Positions 35,059 through 46,143 of a stretch of DNA of 64,000 nucleotides are shown piece after piece (the first letter of the stretch is position 1; every line of letters begins with the position of its first letter). The position numbers and the translations under genes are program-made. The stretch is from contig NDFF03000396.1 in the NCBI GenBank assembly GCA_002150815.3, positions 62,001 through 126,000 on the forward strand, in the 5' to 3' direction. The DNA comes from Grammothele lineata. Lineage: Eukaryota; Basidiomycota; Agaricomycetes; Polyporales; Polyporaceae. The notes under the pieces were generated by a model. That model ran no database searches, was not told the DNA's origin, and was given only the letters and a program-made list of their open reading frames with translations.

Positions 35059-37564
35059 TCAAACGAGGACCGCGCCAAGCGCCATCGCCGCGCCCGCCAC
35101 CAGCGCCGTCCACATCACCTTCCCGCCCGCGAGCGCGCGGAGGCCCTGCGCGGCGTTGACCGTCGTCTCGTTCGTGACGTCGATCGCGGGCGTGAACGCG
35201 CTGGCGTTGGTGCCGTACACGTACGACTGCGCGTTGGCGGGGTTCGTGGACGCGTCGGCGCACTGGACGGAGACGGAGTCGAGGATGACATAGAAGTGGC
35301 CGGCGGACTTGTAGTCGGGGTCGTCCCAGTTGATGAGGCCGCCCGCCCAGTCGATCGTGCCCTGGCCCGAGGAGGCGATGCCTGCGGGCCAGATGCTGAT
35401 GGTAGACAGGATGAGGTCAGCGGAGGGTCAATGCAAGACAAGGTGGAAGAAGCGTACCTGAGCTGCACGCGCGAGGGCGTGGAGGGGTAGTGAGCAACGC
35501 CGTTCGAGTCGAGGGTGTCAGAACGCTTGAGCGTGCGGACGGCGTTGCCGTCGATGAGCCAAGTCAGGGTATCCTGCTGCCAGTCAATCTGTATTACACT
35601 GTCAGCATCGTCTAAATACGCAGGTAAAAGAGAAGTACTAACAGTGTAGTCGTGGAAGTTGCTGAACGTGTCCGTGAGGTTGCCATGAACGCCACCGTCC
35701 CTCTGCTGCGCTACAGATGCGACACACAGTCAGGATCGGAAGGGTAGACGATGCACTGTAACCTGAACTCACGGACAAAGCCCTGCCAGAAGAAGTTCGA
35801 TTGGCCCTGGTCGGTCTGGTTGCCAGGGAACTCCCAGTCGATCTCATCCTTGATGTCGGACATCGTGATGAACGCGGTCACGACACCACTCCAACGGCCA
35901 GTCTTGACTGTATCCCCGGCCAATCCACAAGTTAGAGCCACGCACACACACAGATATGAACTCAATGGACACTCACGCCTGGCCGTGATGGTACCGTAGT
36001 GAACGTAGCGAGTGGACGAAATACGGGTGCCTCCATTATCCTGAGTAAGGATGAGAGCAGCTTCGCCCGCAGTCGAGTTGAGGACCGTGCCGGAGTTGAC
36101 GACCCAATCGTACTTGGTCGCGTTACCGTCGAAGTACGTCGCGTTGGAGAGGACACGCGAGAGATCGGTGAAGGTGTGCTACATCAATCACGTCAGCGTC
36201 TACTCGCAACACATGTCACCCGGAAGAAAATGGAAGGAAGGATCAGATAGACCAGGCTTGTGCCATAACCCGCGTTTTTAGCGTTCACGGCACTTCATCC
36301 AAAGAAGTTAAACTTCATTGTAAGAAGCTAATTTACTTCATATCCGGACAAAATAGACGTGGATTACCTCCCCCGCTGCCATAAATGACGACGCACGTCG
36401 TCTACACACGCTCGGAGTAGGGATTCGAGGTCGCAGCCTTCGCCACAAAGACAGGTGAAGATTGACAACGAGCCAATCCGGCGCGGAGGATACGATCATC
36501 CAGCGCCACAACGGCCCCGATCTACCTGCCTGCGAAAAGCGGTGCAGAATCTTTCGCATCCGACGTCAGAACCCAGCAACCGCTTTGCTTCCAGCTCAGA
36601 CATTGCAACATAGGCCAGCATATGTCACCGACCGCATGAAGGACCACAAGAAACCAAACACCACCATCCCAAGAGCACAAGAACGCGCCAAGTGCTCGGC
36701 GCGCCTCCAGAGACAAGACACCCCCGCATCGGCAGAGCCGTGGCTACGCAGGAGCTATCCCATCTCCGAAGCCGCGCCGAGACTGCCACGTTCTCAGTCT
36801 CACGGCAGGCATCATCTACCAACGTAGCGCGTCGCGATGACGGAGCGCACAATACGGCGGTACCCGCATGGTTCGGAAGCTGTTTCGAGGGGGGTTCAAG
36901 ACCGTTTCGGCGAGGAGCGCTCCAGCGCAACGCGCGCCCCGTGGCCGGGTATGCGCGCGGGGCGTGGTCGCCGTCACGAAGAGCGATGCGGGCGAACCGC
37001 GCCGTGGTGATCGCGCACCGCCCTCGTGTTCGATGCGGGAGTAAAGCGCGGAGCAACGGGCAGGGTGGCAGCAGGGGAGGAGAAAGAGAAAACACGCGGA
37101 GGCAGAACGGGAGAAGGAAGAGAAGAGCGGAATACAGGAAGGATGGGACGTACGTTGGCATTCTGGCAGACGGGCTCGGGCATGCAGGACGTGAGGGAGT
37201 TGGAGGCGAGAGGGTTGCAGCCGCCCAAGCAGAACTGTCGGGGTAGTCAGAGCGCGTTCGGACAGCGGGTGGAACGGCGAGGGACCCACGTCGGAGGAAC
37301 CGCAGAAGCCGAATTCACCTGCGACACAGTCAGTTGCTGAGCGAAACCATGGAAGTATGAGGGTGGGGCTACTCACTGCAGCATGGCGCGGACGAGCCAC
37401 ACAGCGAGGTGGCGTTACTGTGCACCACGTCGAACAGATATAAGCCAGGGGCCAAGGAAATACGGTCGAAACCAAGCCGAGGCGTACCATGTCTGCTGGG
37501 CAGAGACAGCAGAGAGCGAGACGAGGAGGCCGAGGACAAGAGATGCGGAGAGCTTGAAAGACAT
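35059..37564 (-). CDS. GH16 CRH-type chitin-glucan transglycosylase, GPI-anchored
   Basis: Nine exons (37488-37564, 37377-37417, 37290-37318, 37154-37234, 35977-36178, 35773-35907, 35643-35710, 35458-35588, 35059-35395) sum to 1101 nt, or 366 residues. The signal peptide is MSFKLSASLVLGLLVSLSAVSA. A Cys-rich module like those of CRH proteins follows (CGSSAPCCSEFGFCG...CLGGCNPLAS). The GH16 fold carries the catalytic DEIDWE motif within ITMSDIKDEIDWEFPG; its two Glu residues are nucleophile and acid/base. Later blocks FSNFHDYTIDW and SIWPAGIASSGQGTIDWAGG fit the family. The C-terminus ends in a hydrophobic tail (KVMWTALVAGAAMALGAVLV), a GPI-attachment signal. CRH enzymes join chitin to beta-glucan in the wall. 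The fourth intron, 975 nt, is far longer than the rest. Confidence 0.9.
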
Positions 37565-37745
37565 GGTGGGTAGAGACAGAGGAGCTGAAGAGAGTGGCGA
37601 GGTGTTTGGGGACGTGAAGACCAGCAGCCGAGATGAAGGACGAGACAAGAGTTACGCGCGGGTCTGCCCCGCAACCAGCCCCGACCTTTTCCTCCGTCGG
37701 CATCAACTCCCCGTGCCTGAAACACTACCGCACGGCCCGGCCAAC

Positions 37746-37750
37746 AAAAA
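37746..37750 (-). terminator. Pol III T5 terminator of tRNA-Gly
   Basis: Five consecutive T on the minus strand begin a few bases after the 3' end of the tRNA, as expected for RNA polymerase III termination. Confidence 0.75.
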
Positions 37751-37754
37751 CATC

Positions 37755-37825
37755 TGCATTAAGGGGGAATCGAACCCCCGGCGGGTCGATGGCAACGACC
37801 CAGGTTACCACTACCCCATTAATGC
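37755..37825 (-). tRNA. tRNA-Gly (anticodon GCC)
   Basis: The minus strand folds into a full cloverleaf of 71 nt. The acceptor pairs GCATTAA with TTAATGC. The D-arm is GGGT...ACCT. The anticodon stem GGTCG/CGACC encloses loop TTGCCAT, giving anticodon GCC. The T-arm is GGGGG TTCGATT CCCCC with discriminator A. A-box (TGGGGTAGTGG) and B-box (GGTTCGATTCC) match consensus. There is no intron. It lies about 190 bp upstream of the CRH start codon, on the same strand. Confidence 0.95.
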
Positions 37826-38397
37826 TTATGGTGCTGGTGTTTGGGCGCCAATACAGCGCTTCGCCACGCACTGCTCAAGCAGGCTCAAGCGCATCTTCTC
37901 CGAGTCTTGGCTGCCTCAGGCTCTCATGGCGACCACCATCGTCCATATCACCCGAGGCCATATGTAAGTCACACTTACTTCCAAGCAATACTTGGAGCGG
38001 CCATCAGGATACCGCGAGGCTATCTCAGCATGGCCTGCCCCACAACTTGAAGCGCGACTTGCTCCTCATAAGTAGTTGCCATCTAGTTGGCGTGCTACAG
38101 TGTACCATTCCTCCGTCATCCCGCCGATAACACTAACATGGTTCTGTGAACTCGTCTCTGTACCACGCCGTAGCATAGAGCGAAGACTCCGGGAGTGTTT
38201 GCCGAGCTTAGTCGCGGCGTTCATCTCTTCGGGGGAATGCGACGCAGTTGCAAAGTCGGCCCTATGCATGTACATACATCTACTGCCCTTCCCGCACTTC
38301 CACATTCTAACAACAAGCGCAATGCGTGTCGGCCTTCAGAGTTGTCTATTTCCGCTACCGCGCAGATCCATGTGGCTGCAACGACCACTAACCCTCG

Positions 38398-38496
38398 CGG
38401 AAGCAAATGACTAGAGGGCGGATATCGGCGGGTATTCAGGGTAGGGGTCGTCTAAGTCGTATACCCCGCCGATACCCGCCCTCCCGTTTGCTTCCG
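38398..38496. repeat. Foldback (hairpin) repeat
   Basis: The left arm starts CGGAAGCAAA and the right arm ends TTTGCTTCCG. Inside, GGGCGG-TATCGGCGGG-TAT on the left pairs with its reverse complement on the right, with a few mismatches and one small indel. The loop is about 25 nt. The 99-bp unit could be a small foldback element or a structured non-coding feature. Confidence 0.75.
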
Positions 38497-39703
38497 TGCC
38501 GTTGCGTCGCCCTCGCGTCTCGTGTACACCTGACTGCTCAGTGAAAATGCCCGTATATGCTGAAGGGTTCAACGCTTTTCATAACGTGTCCCTGGCTGTT
38601 CGGCCCTCTGAACAGAGAAAGAAGCCCGGAGCGCGAAGCTTCGGGGAAGATCGACGGGCCCATTCGCAGGCTCGCGGCCCCGCGCACGAAGAGAACTTCT
38701 CCCTTCGACCCGTTCCCTCTCAGGAAACCGGCGACCTTATCCAGCCACCGTGATCGCCCGCGGAACGTAGCGTTTCTCTATTTTAAGCTACCTGCGTTAT
38801 GTTGCCCCATGTCAAAATAGGGAGCGCGTGGTATGACGCGAGCTATGGCGTCGCCGTCACTGGTGATACTCCAGGTTGAACGCATACAGCAGGTCATCGC
38901 TCCAGATGCTAAAAGTAAACGAGACCACGCTCTTGTCGCGTTGGCAGGATGGCGATGTGGAGACGCGAGGCGGGGGTACGAATATAGCCACCATGCAATA
39001 TTCCGTTAGATTGTAGAGGGCTCCCAGGCACGCCGGCGCAGTGCGGCTCAGGTTCGTAAAAGGTGTGCTGGACGTCAGACAACGTTTGCACGCGGAGAAG
39101 GCATGGCGACACGGCTCCGAGGATGAAAGTCTACGTGACATGCGTCGCCTGTAGAGGGGCGCACAACTACTCGTCCGGATAGAGCCCACAGGTGCACGGA
39201 TCAGAAGGGCCTCCGGGAGTGGTTTCCTGAGGTAAGTGCTCCCGGTTGACGTGCACGTAATCGGTGGTGGTGCTTTTCAAGAGCGCGTAGCTGCGCGAGA
39301 GGAGAGCGTCTGGTAGTGAACAGCCTCCGACTCTAACTAGGCATCGGATTGGCGTCCATAGGGCTCCGGATGTCAGGTATTAACGTGACAAGAGGCGCCA
39401 TCACTTCGTTCCGGCCTGATAGGTAGACAGGCCAGAGGTTAGCCGAGTTCTACAGTGATTTTCAGGTAGAACACGGTGCGAAACGAAGCGGGAATACATG
39501 GGCCTTATACTTAGTGCACGCTAGTGCGGCTGAGTCGTCCGGTGCGCAAGCACGACGACAGACCAAAGTGCCGCTGAATGCTTGTCGGAGATCTGAAGCG
39601 CACGAAGGTCGACGGGATGCTCCTTATAACCCGTTTGGGGGTAAGAATGGACAAAGAATGGAGGTAGAACGACGTCGGAGCAGCGCAGACGGTCACCAGC
39701 GCC

Positions 39704-40775
39704 AAGGGGGTCGCGGGATTTAAGCGCCCAACCGAGGTTGGTTGGTTGGTTGGTCCCTCGACGGACGTCTGAAAAATATTGACCTCCATTGGAAGCGCCC
39801 GTGGCGTCGGCCAATATGCAGCGCAAGACATGGTGAGCAGCTGACCAAAGTCCCGGATGCCCCGTTCATGAGTTCGGATGTTGCTCCGACATCCAAGCGG
39901 CGACGGTGGCGACAGGCGTGGCACCTGCTGCTGGGGGCTCGCGACGCGGGCGATGCACTCGCGGCGCGAGGTTCACGCACTTCGAGTGCTCGAAGTTGCC
40001 CTACGCGGTGAGCTGGCCCTGCGCCCGTATTGCATGCAAACGAGACCGTCATGGTCGCCGCCTATATCGCGGTAGAGCGAGCCCGAGATTGTCTCATAAC
40101 TCCCATCCACCGCGGCCACAATGAGGAGCTCTGCGGCCGTCCGAGCCTTTATCATGCTGGTCATCATCGCGCTGCTCGTACACGGTCTGAAGACGGCTGA
40201 GAAACTCGCCCTGCGCCGTGTCCGTGTCTGTGTCCAGCTTTGCAGCCCCAGCCTGGCAACATAAACGTACTAGAGCATCTTGAGTGCAAATGCCCCATCT
40301 CTGCTCAGTTAGAGCAAGCAGATGAGTGTCCGCATCCATTCGCCTCACTAAGAAATTTGGATGACGGGCGCGAGCACCGCCCGCGCCGCGCACCAGTGTA
40401 CACGGCGTTATTGACGAGCGGGGCAGACGGCGGGTCTGAGAGGGCCACACTCGCTCCCGCGGTGGGGTGACCGTGGAAGGGAGTAGCGGGGGTATGGAGA
40501 GTAGGCTTGCCTATCATCAGAAAGACTTCTGTGAGCCCCATGGACGCGTCCCTGTGGGTTGTGTAAGCACATACCGTGCTTTGCAGCGCGCGTAGACGAC
40601 ACGATGCTTCAAGGACCTCGTCACTCCGAGACATGCGACGGGCTGCAATGATGTCATGAGTGATGGATACCAAATATGGTTAGGCGCCTGCTTACGTGGT
40701 TGGTTGGTTCACGTCCAGAGGCCGTTCCGAAAAAAATCGACCCGCGTCACTTGGTCAACATCCCGCGACCCCCTT
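39704..40775. repeat. 15-bp inverted pair enclosing a possible relic insertion
   Basis: AAGGGGGTCGCGGGA at 39704-39718 recurs as its reverse complement at 40761-40775. Just inside, GGTTGGTTGGTT followed by a gaaaaa-at-gacc segment occurs twice in direct orientation, near 39735-39785 and 40700-40745. The arrangement suggests an old insertion or duplication, but no transposon type can be named. Confidence 0.35.
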
Positions 40776-41910
40776 GACCAGCGCGAAAGAGAGCGGGCGA
40801 CGCAGGGCACCTATTAACTAAGTGCACCATGAACTGGTCATTGGCAACATTCACGTCTGAACGGGCCAGAGGAAAGGCAGACGAAAAAGACCTCCGAGGT
40901 TGCCATAGGAGAAAAGAAGGGTCACAATGAGGGCAAGAAAGTCGAATGCGCTCAGCATGCCCAAGGCCGCGTTAGGCGGCTGCGTGAACGGCCACGGGGA
41001 GCGATAAAGGCGCCGGGGCCAAACATGCGTACACGAATTCCCCCCATAAGATTTGTAGTATGTCTTATATCAGATGCCTTTTGTCATAATCACCCCTACA
41101 AACGTACTCTAAAATTTAGTATTGATCATACGGCGTGATAACGCATAGGTTTACAGAGCATCGACGTGCAGGCATCAGAGTCAGAGTTAAGATGTATGCG
41201 CTTGCCGGTGTGCGTTCAGTAGAAACTCCCGGCAAAAGGATCATGCGCAGCAGTACCAAGCGCGTGATTTTACCGCCTGCTCGTGGGCGCCACTGACGCC
41301 ATCTCCGGCCAGTCATGAGAAGGTGATCGAGGCGAGGCGATTCCGAGGGTGTGCAGACGACGTCGGCCAGTCTTCGGCCGGGGCTGGCACAGGACTAGCA
41401 GCGCACACGAGCTTGGCACGAGCCCGCATCGGTAAGCAGGCGTATCCGTCGATGCGCGATACGGACGACCGCGCGTTGGCATACAGACGAGAACGCGCAC
41501 GGACTGGGACGGCGATAAGTCAGCTGGAGTGCGGATGAGCGCACCGGCGACGTCACAGGCCTGACTCGCCGGCGTCGAGCCTCGAAGCTGAGTTTGACGG
41601 AGCTCTGGCCGTCGCTGCGGCTTGAGGCGGCTGCTGCGAGAGCGGGGAGCGGCACGGGCGGCAGAGGTGCTCCGCCTGCTTCCGCTACCCCGCGATGATG
41701 GACTCCCGGCTAATTATAGGGGCCCGCGTCAAGCCCGCGTCTGATCCCGATGGCAGAGCACGCCAACAACGGCGGCGCCTCCGCACACAGAGGATAACGG
41801 ATTCATGCGGGGTCCTCCTCCACCCTAGAATCATCGCGTGCGTCAGGCTTCCTTGCTCTCGTCCACGTCCTCTTCTCGCCCGCCTGCGCTCGTCTCTAAC
41901 GTCTGTTTGC

Positions 41911-44900
41911 ATGTCTACAGCCTATTTACCTTCGGAGACCCCCCAGGAGGCGCGCCCCCACTCCCAGGTGAGCACACACCGCTCTCTTGGCCGCGCCACA
42001 ACTTCATCGTGCTCCCCTCCAGACGCGGACGAGTCGGTTCTGGAAGAATCTGTCTCAGCTTCGCCCCCTCCGTCGCAAAGGCGAAAGTGGGCGCACGCCC
42101 AAGGAACCGACGCCGTACGGGAGATCTACCCGGTCAATGGACCTCGGCTCGGCAGCGTTGACCAAGATCGAGGTGCGCGCACACCACCATTCCTTCGACC
42201 AAGGCAGAGACTCCGGAGACGAGTCACCATGCCATATTACCCTCCGAAGTCCTCCACAAACTATATGCGAGTCTCCAATTCTCGATGCGGGCCCATGGCG
42301 CTCGTCGCCTCCACACCATGTAGAAGGTCTTCCGCCCACTCTTGATTCCATACCCCCAAAGTCTGCTTCGAGCCCAGTCAGCCCCCGTTCTCAAACCCTT
42401 CCGTCACGTTCACCGATTGCGCAGAAGTTGGCCAATGGCTTCAATGGGGATGGCACACAGACCGCAACGATGGGTCCCTCTGCCCGAAGAGCGCTCCCTC
42501 CCCGTCTCGCGACACTTCCCCCGCCCCTGATGGCCCAAATCACAGCGGGAGGCAGCGCACGGCTCACGCCCACCATCCGCACGCGCCACCCCCCGATGCC
42601 CATACTCAAACTCCCCACGTTGCCGCCCCCTACGCCCTCCCAGCAGCCCACGCGCCCCGCTCGGCCGACAGCGCCGCTGCGGAGCCTCCCGGCGCTCCCG
42701 ATGCAAGGGCCGAGCGAAGCGGATCAGGAGGCCACGCACGAAAACGCGAGTCTAGAAGAAGACGAGGAGGACGAGGACGGAGACGCAGACGAGCGAGATG
42801 CGGGCAGCCCCGGGCGCGAGCCTGGGCTGGGGGAGTCGGACGGAAGCGGCGACGAGGACGAGGACGGCACGGGTTCGGGTTCGGGCCCGCGGGGCGCCTC
42901 GTCCCCCTCCTCCAGGACCAATGCCAACGCCGTCGCCAATCCGGCTCGCTCGAGTGCTCCGCGCAGCCCGATGCGCTTCGCGGCGCTGCCGCCGGTCGAC
43001 ACCTCTGGCTTTAGCGTCTCCTTCTCCGACGCGGGCCCGACGTCGACGTCTACGCCGCGTTCCGGTCCTTCCGTGGATTACTTCAACTCGAAGGGCCCCG
43101 CGTTCGACGCGCCGCCGTCCCCTAGTACCGCTACTGCTACTAGCATGCGCACCCCCCGCCCCAGCGACTTCCGCCCGAACGGCCGGCCGCGCGGGCAGCT
43201 GCAGATGCGTACACCGCAACCCCGCATTATGCCAATGCCCGGCACCCCAGACTCGTCCCGCCCCGCGCTCTACCACCACGCATCGAAGAGCATGATCGAC
43301 CTCGACGCCCTCACGCGGAAAGGCAAGGACCGTATCGTCACCCCGAAGCTCGGGCGCACACCCTCGAAGAAGAGCAAGGCGCAGCCGCCGCTCGGCGCCG
43401 AGCCCCCCTCCTCCACGACCAAGACCAAGACCACGTCCAAGACGAAGGACGAGCTGGCGGCTCCGGGCGCAGAGAGCCCAGACGACGTCATCCAGTCCCC
43501 CATGCTCCGCCGCCGCCGCTCCCTCCAAGTATACGAGCCCTCCTCCGACCCCCCTCCCTACCCCGACCCGCTCTTCCTTCGGCCCCCCACCGCCCACCCC
43601 GCTCACCCTGGGGCGCACCCCCCACACGCACACGCCTCCCGCGCGCCCCCGTACCAGCCCCCGCACGAAGACGAAGGGCGCGAGGCCCTCCCCGCATACT
43701 CGAACGCGGTCTTCCTCGCTGGGGCGATGCCGCGCAAGATGGAGTTCGCGCGCCCGGGCGTGCAGGCTCGCGACAGGAAGTGGCGCCGCGTCTATTGCGT
43801 GCTCGAGGGGACTGCGCTGAGGGTGTATCGGTGCCCGCCGGAGGCGGCGGGGGTCAGTGCGATCGAGCATTGGTGGGAGAGTAAGGTGGGCGTGGGGGAT
43901 GTTACGAGTGTGGGTGCGGGAGCCGGGGCGGGGGCGGGTGGGGCGGATGGGGATGCGGGGGGTGCGAGGGGCGGGCTGCGAGGGGAAGGGGAAGGGGAGG
44001 AGAGGATACCGAAGATATTGGAGGAGCCTCCCCCACCGGGAGAACCGTCGAGCTCGAGGACGACCCAACCCATCCCCCCACCACCTCCCCCACCTCCCTC
44101 AGCACGGACAACCACCTCGGCCTCTGCATCGCGCGACCCGTCCCCGAGCGCTCCCTCCTCCCGCTCGAGGCTCGGGCTGCCCTCGCGCCTGCTCCGACGA
44201 CACAAGAGCGTCGGACGGCTCGACGTCGCCGCCGCGGGCTCCGAGCCGCGCGTGCGGCGGAGCATGGACGTGCGTCCGTCGTTGTCCCCGCCGCCGAGCG
44301 CCCCCCCAGCAAGGAGGTCGTTCGACGTCCTCGGCTCGAGCTCAGGGTCGGGGTACGGCTCGGGGTACGGCTCGGGGAGCTCGAGGCCGTCGATCTCGTC
44401 GTCTGTCCTGAGTACGAGGACGCACGGGAGTGGGTCGACGGGGCTGACTGTGCCGTCCTCGGCGGGGTCTGTCGGGTCTTCCGGGGAAGGGAGCGGGGGA
44501 GGGGGAGGAGTGCCCTCGCGGTTTTCGAGGAGCAGATTACTGTCCACGCTCGGCTCGGACAAGGGCAAGGAGCGCGCGCACGAGCTTGAGCGGGGCCGGT
44601 CCCAGGGCAAAGACAAGGACAAAGACAAGGATAAGGAGGGGCCGTTCACGCCCGACCCGAAAGACCTCCTGAAGCAGTACTCGCTGCAGTACGCGGAGAG
44701 CGGGCTCGCGAGCGACTACACGAAGCGCAAGAATGTTATTAGGGTGAGGATGGAGGGGGAGCAGTTCCTTCTGCAGGCGAGGGACGTGGCGTCGGTCGTG
44801 GAGTGGATCGAGGTGAGTTCGGTTTGGGCTGCTGTGCCGTCTTTGAATTCTGGGGTGGGGGAGCTGATGGGCGTTGGTTGACAGGGTATACAGATGGGCA

Positions 44901-45068
44901 CGAATGTGGCTCTGGACCTGGACGAGCGGCCGATGCCGAAGGGGCCTATATTCCCGAGGTGCGTGTTGTGAGAGCATCGCACCTTGTGTGTTCGAGGCTA
45001 ACAGTTGGCTGCGATGCAGACGACGTCGACGACGCCCGCGCCGACCAGAGCCGGCGGCGGCGTCATGA
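41911..45068 (+). CDS. Protein with a split PH domain
   Basis: Four exons (41911-41967, 42023-44812, 44885-44958, 45020-45068) sum to 2970 nt, or 989 residues. The first 580 residues are disordered and Pro/Ser-rich, with an acidic block near 42745-42800. From about residue 590 the first PH strands are clear: PRKMEFARPGVQ, then KWRRVYCVLEGTALRVYR. About 250 low-complexity residues interrupt the domain. The PH C-terminal half then appears: [54 protein letters not shown], with the conserved Trp in the last helix. It ends in an Arg run. PH domains bind phosphoinositides or proteins at membranes. A membrane-cortex signalling role is inferred; no catalytic domain is seen. Confidence 0.8.
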
Positions 45069-45882
45069 GCACATGTCCAACTTCACGACCCCGGATCTCT
45101 TTTTCATCTTTCGCTTTCCGCCGCATACACTTTGCTATAGGATGTTTCCGTTTCCCCTGCTAGTTGTCCTTTTGTTTTCGTTAGAGTCATAGTTACTCGG
45201 TGTTGTGTTCTGTTACATGCGTCCCTCCACACACGCGGTTTGTAGTAATACCCCATCCCTTTACCTGCTGTTCAACGTTCTACGTTCATGGCTAGCACAC
45301 CTGCTTTCGTCTGACAGCCACCGCTCCCCCCTCTCGTACCTACATGTGTGTAGACTTCTCCCTACCTAATGTACACTGTAAAAGAGTAATACTTCGTCTC
45401 AGCCCCGAACTCGGACCGCATTCTTTCACGGGGCCTGCTCGCAAGTTCCTTCGAGCCCCACCTGACCCCGCTTCGAAATACAGAACTCCCAAAGTGTAAA
45501 CGCATAGTTCCCCGCAGCGCGAATCGAGAGGCCGTATGTGCGCTCGCATCGGTCCGCATCCCTCCTCGCGGGTGCGGTGGTTCGCCAACGCTCTCGTCCC
45601 CTTGTTCCCTTGTGTACCCCCTGACCGGGCTTCGAAATATAGCACTCCCTCCCGCAGTCCTCTTCGTACTCTTCCCTCGACTGGAAGAATGGGAGAAGCG
45701 GAAGAGGGCTGGGCCAATTATACGCTGGTGACGTAGGGCTTTGTCCGAGACGGGGACACTGAGACGTGACAACGGGAACTTCGTCTTCGTTGCGGCTAAA
45801 CGTCGAAAGGATGTTTCGCGGTGTCTCGAGGCTGGGGTACGTTGGAGAAAATATGTAAAGGTTAAAGCGTTGGGAGGGGGCC
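45069..45882. other. Intergenic region with a degenerate duplicated segment
   Basis: About 800 nt without a gene. Two similar segments of about 46 nt end near 45490 and 45650; both contain CCTGACC-GCTTCGAAATA. Open frames on the minus strand across them translate the repeat twice (GVLYFEA). Confidence 0.5.
45446..45651. repeat. Degenerate direct repeat, two copies about 159 nt apart
   Basis: CCTGACCCCGCTTCGAAATACAGAACTCCC-like sequence near 45461 recurs near 45620 as CCTGACCGGGCTTCGAAATATAGCACTCCC-like sequence. Similarity extends weakly upstream (GTTCC-TTG/TTCG). Confidence 0.6.
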
Positions 45883-46143
45883 TCATTTCTTAGACCTTGT
45901 ATGATTTTTAGTAACTCTCTCGTCACGTAAATACCCCTGCAGGATGGTCTCCGCGACGGTTTGTAGAACCAAGAACAAAACGGTCAACTGGTTAGAGCGG
46001 AAACTTCGGTCCGTAACCATCTGGTAGAACGAGTACTGCGCATTCTTGAACTCCTCATCTGAACACGGAGGAAGCGTAGCGTGCGGGGGCCGACCCCACA
46101 CGAGCAGGATCTGCGCCTTTGTGGCGGCTTCGGGGACGAGCTT
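45883..46143 (-). CDS. Orphan small ORF, possibly a 3' exon of an unrecognised gene
   Basis: From about 46143 down to the stop at 45883 the minus strand encodes a peptide that reads like real protein. It runs LVPEAATKAQILLVWGRPP, then EEFKNAQYSFYQMVTDRSF, then SNQLTVLFLVLQTVAETILQGY and a basic end. The last part could form a hydrophobic helix. No start codon opens this frame before an upstream stop, and no upstream exon joins it in phase. The reported span is therefore only the open part. It could be the last exon of a small membrane protein or a gene fragment. No family is recognised. Confidence 0.3.
   Translation of the reverse strand, partial: KLVPEAATKAQILLVWGRPPHATLPPCSDEEFKNAQYSFYQMVTDRSFRSNQLTVLFLVLQTVAETILQGYLRDERVTKNHTRSKK

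Larger units (their letters stand above)
37826..41910. other. 4.1-kb gene-poor region with repeat debris
   Basis: No gene is supported. The region holds a foldback element (38398-38496) and a pair of related GGTT-rich segments (about 39735-39785 and 40700-40745). It also has a 15-bp inverted pair (39704-39718 and 40761-40775). Scattered minus-strand open frames, such as 40305-40673, contain isolated protein-like peptides but no intact domain. This is probably degraded transposon or gene-relic sequence. The last few hundred bases before 41911 should carry the promoter of the PH-domain gene. Confidence 0.45.

Noticed and set aside
42173..42207. 35-nt GT-AG interval in the PH-domain gene
   Set aside because: Too short for an intron, not a multiple of three, and the frame is open through it.
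42752..44068. 438-codon antisense open frame over the PH-domain gene
   Set aside because: Shadow of the sense exon, with no recognisable domain.
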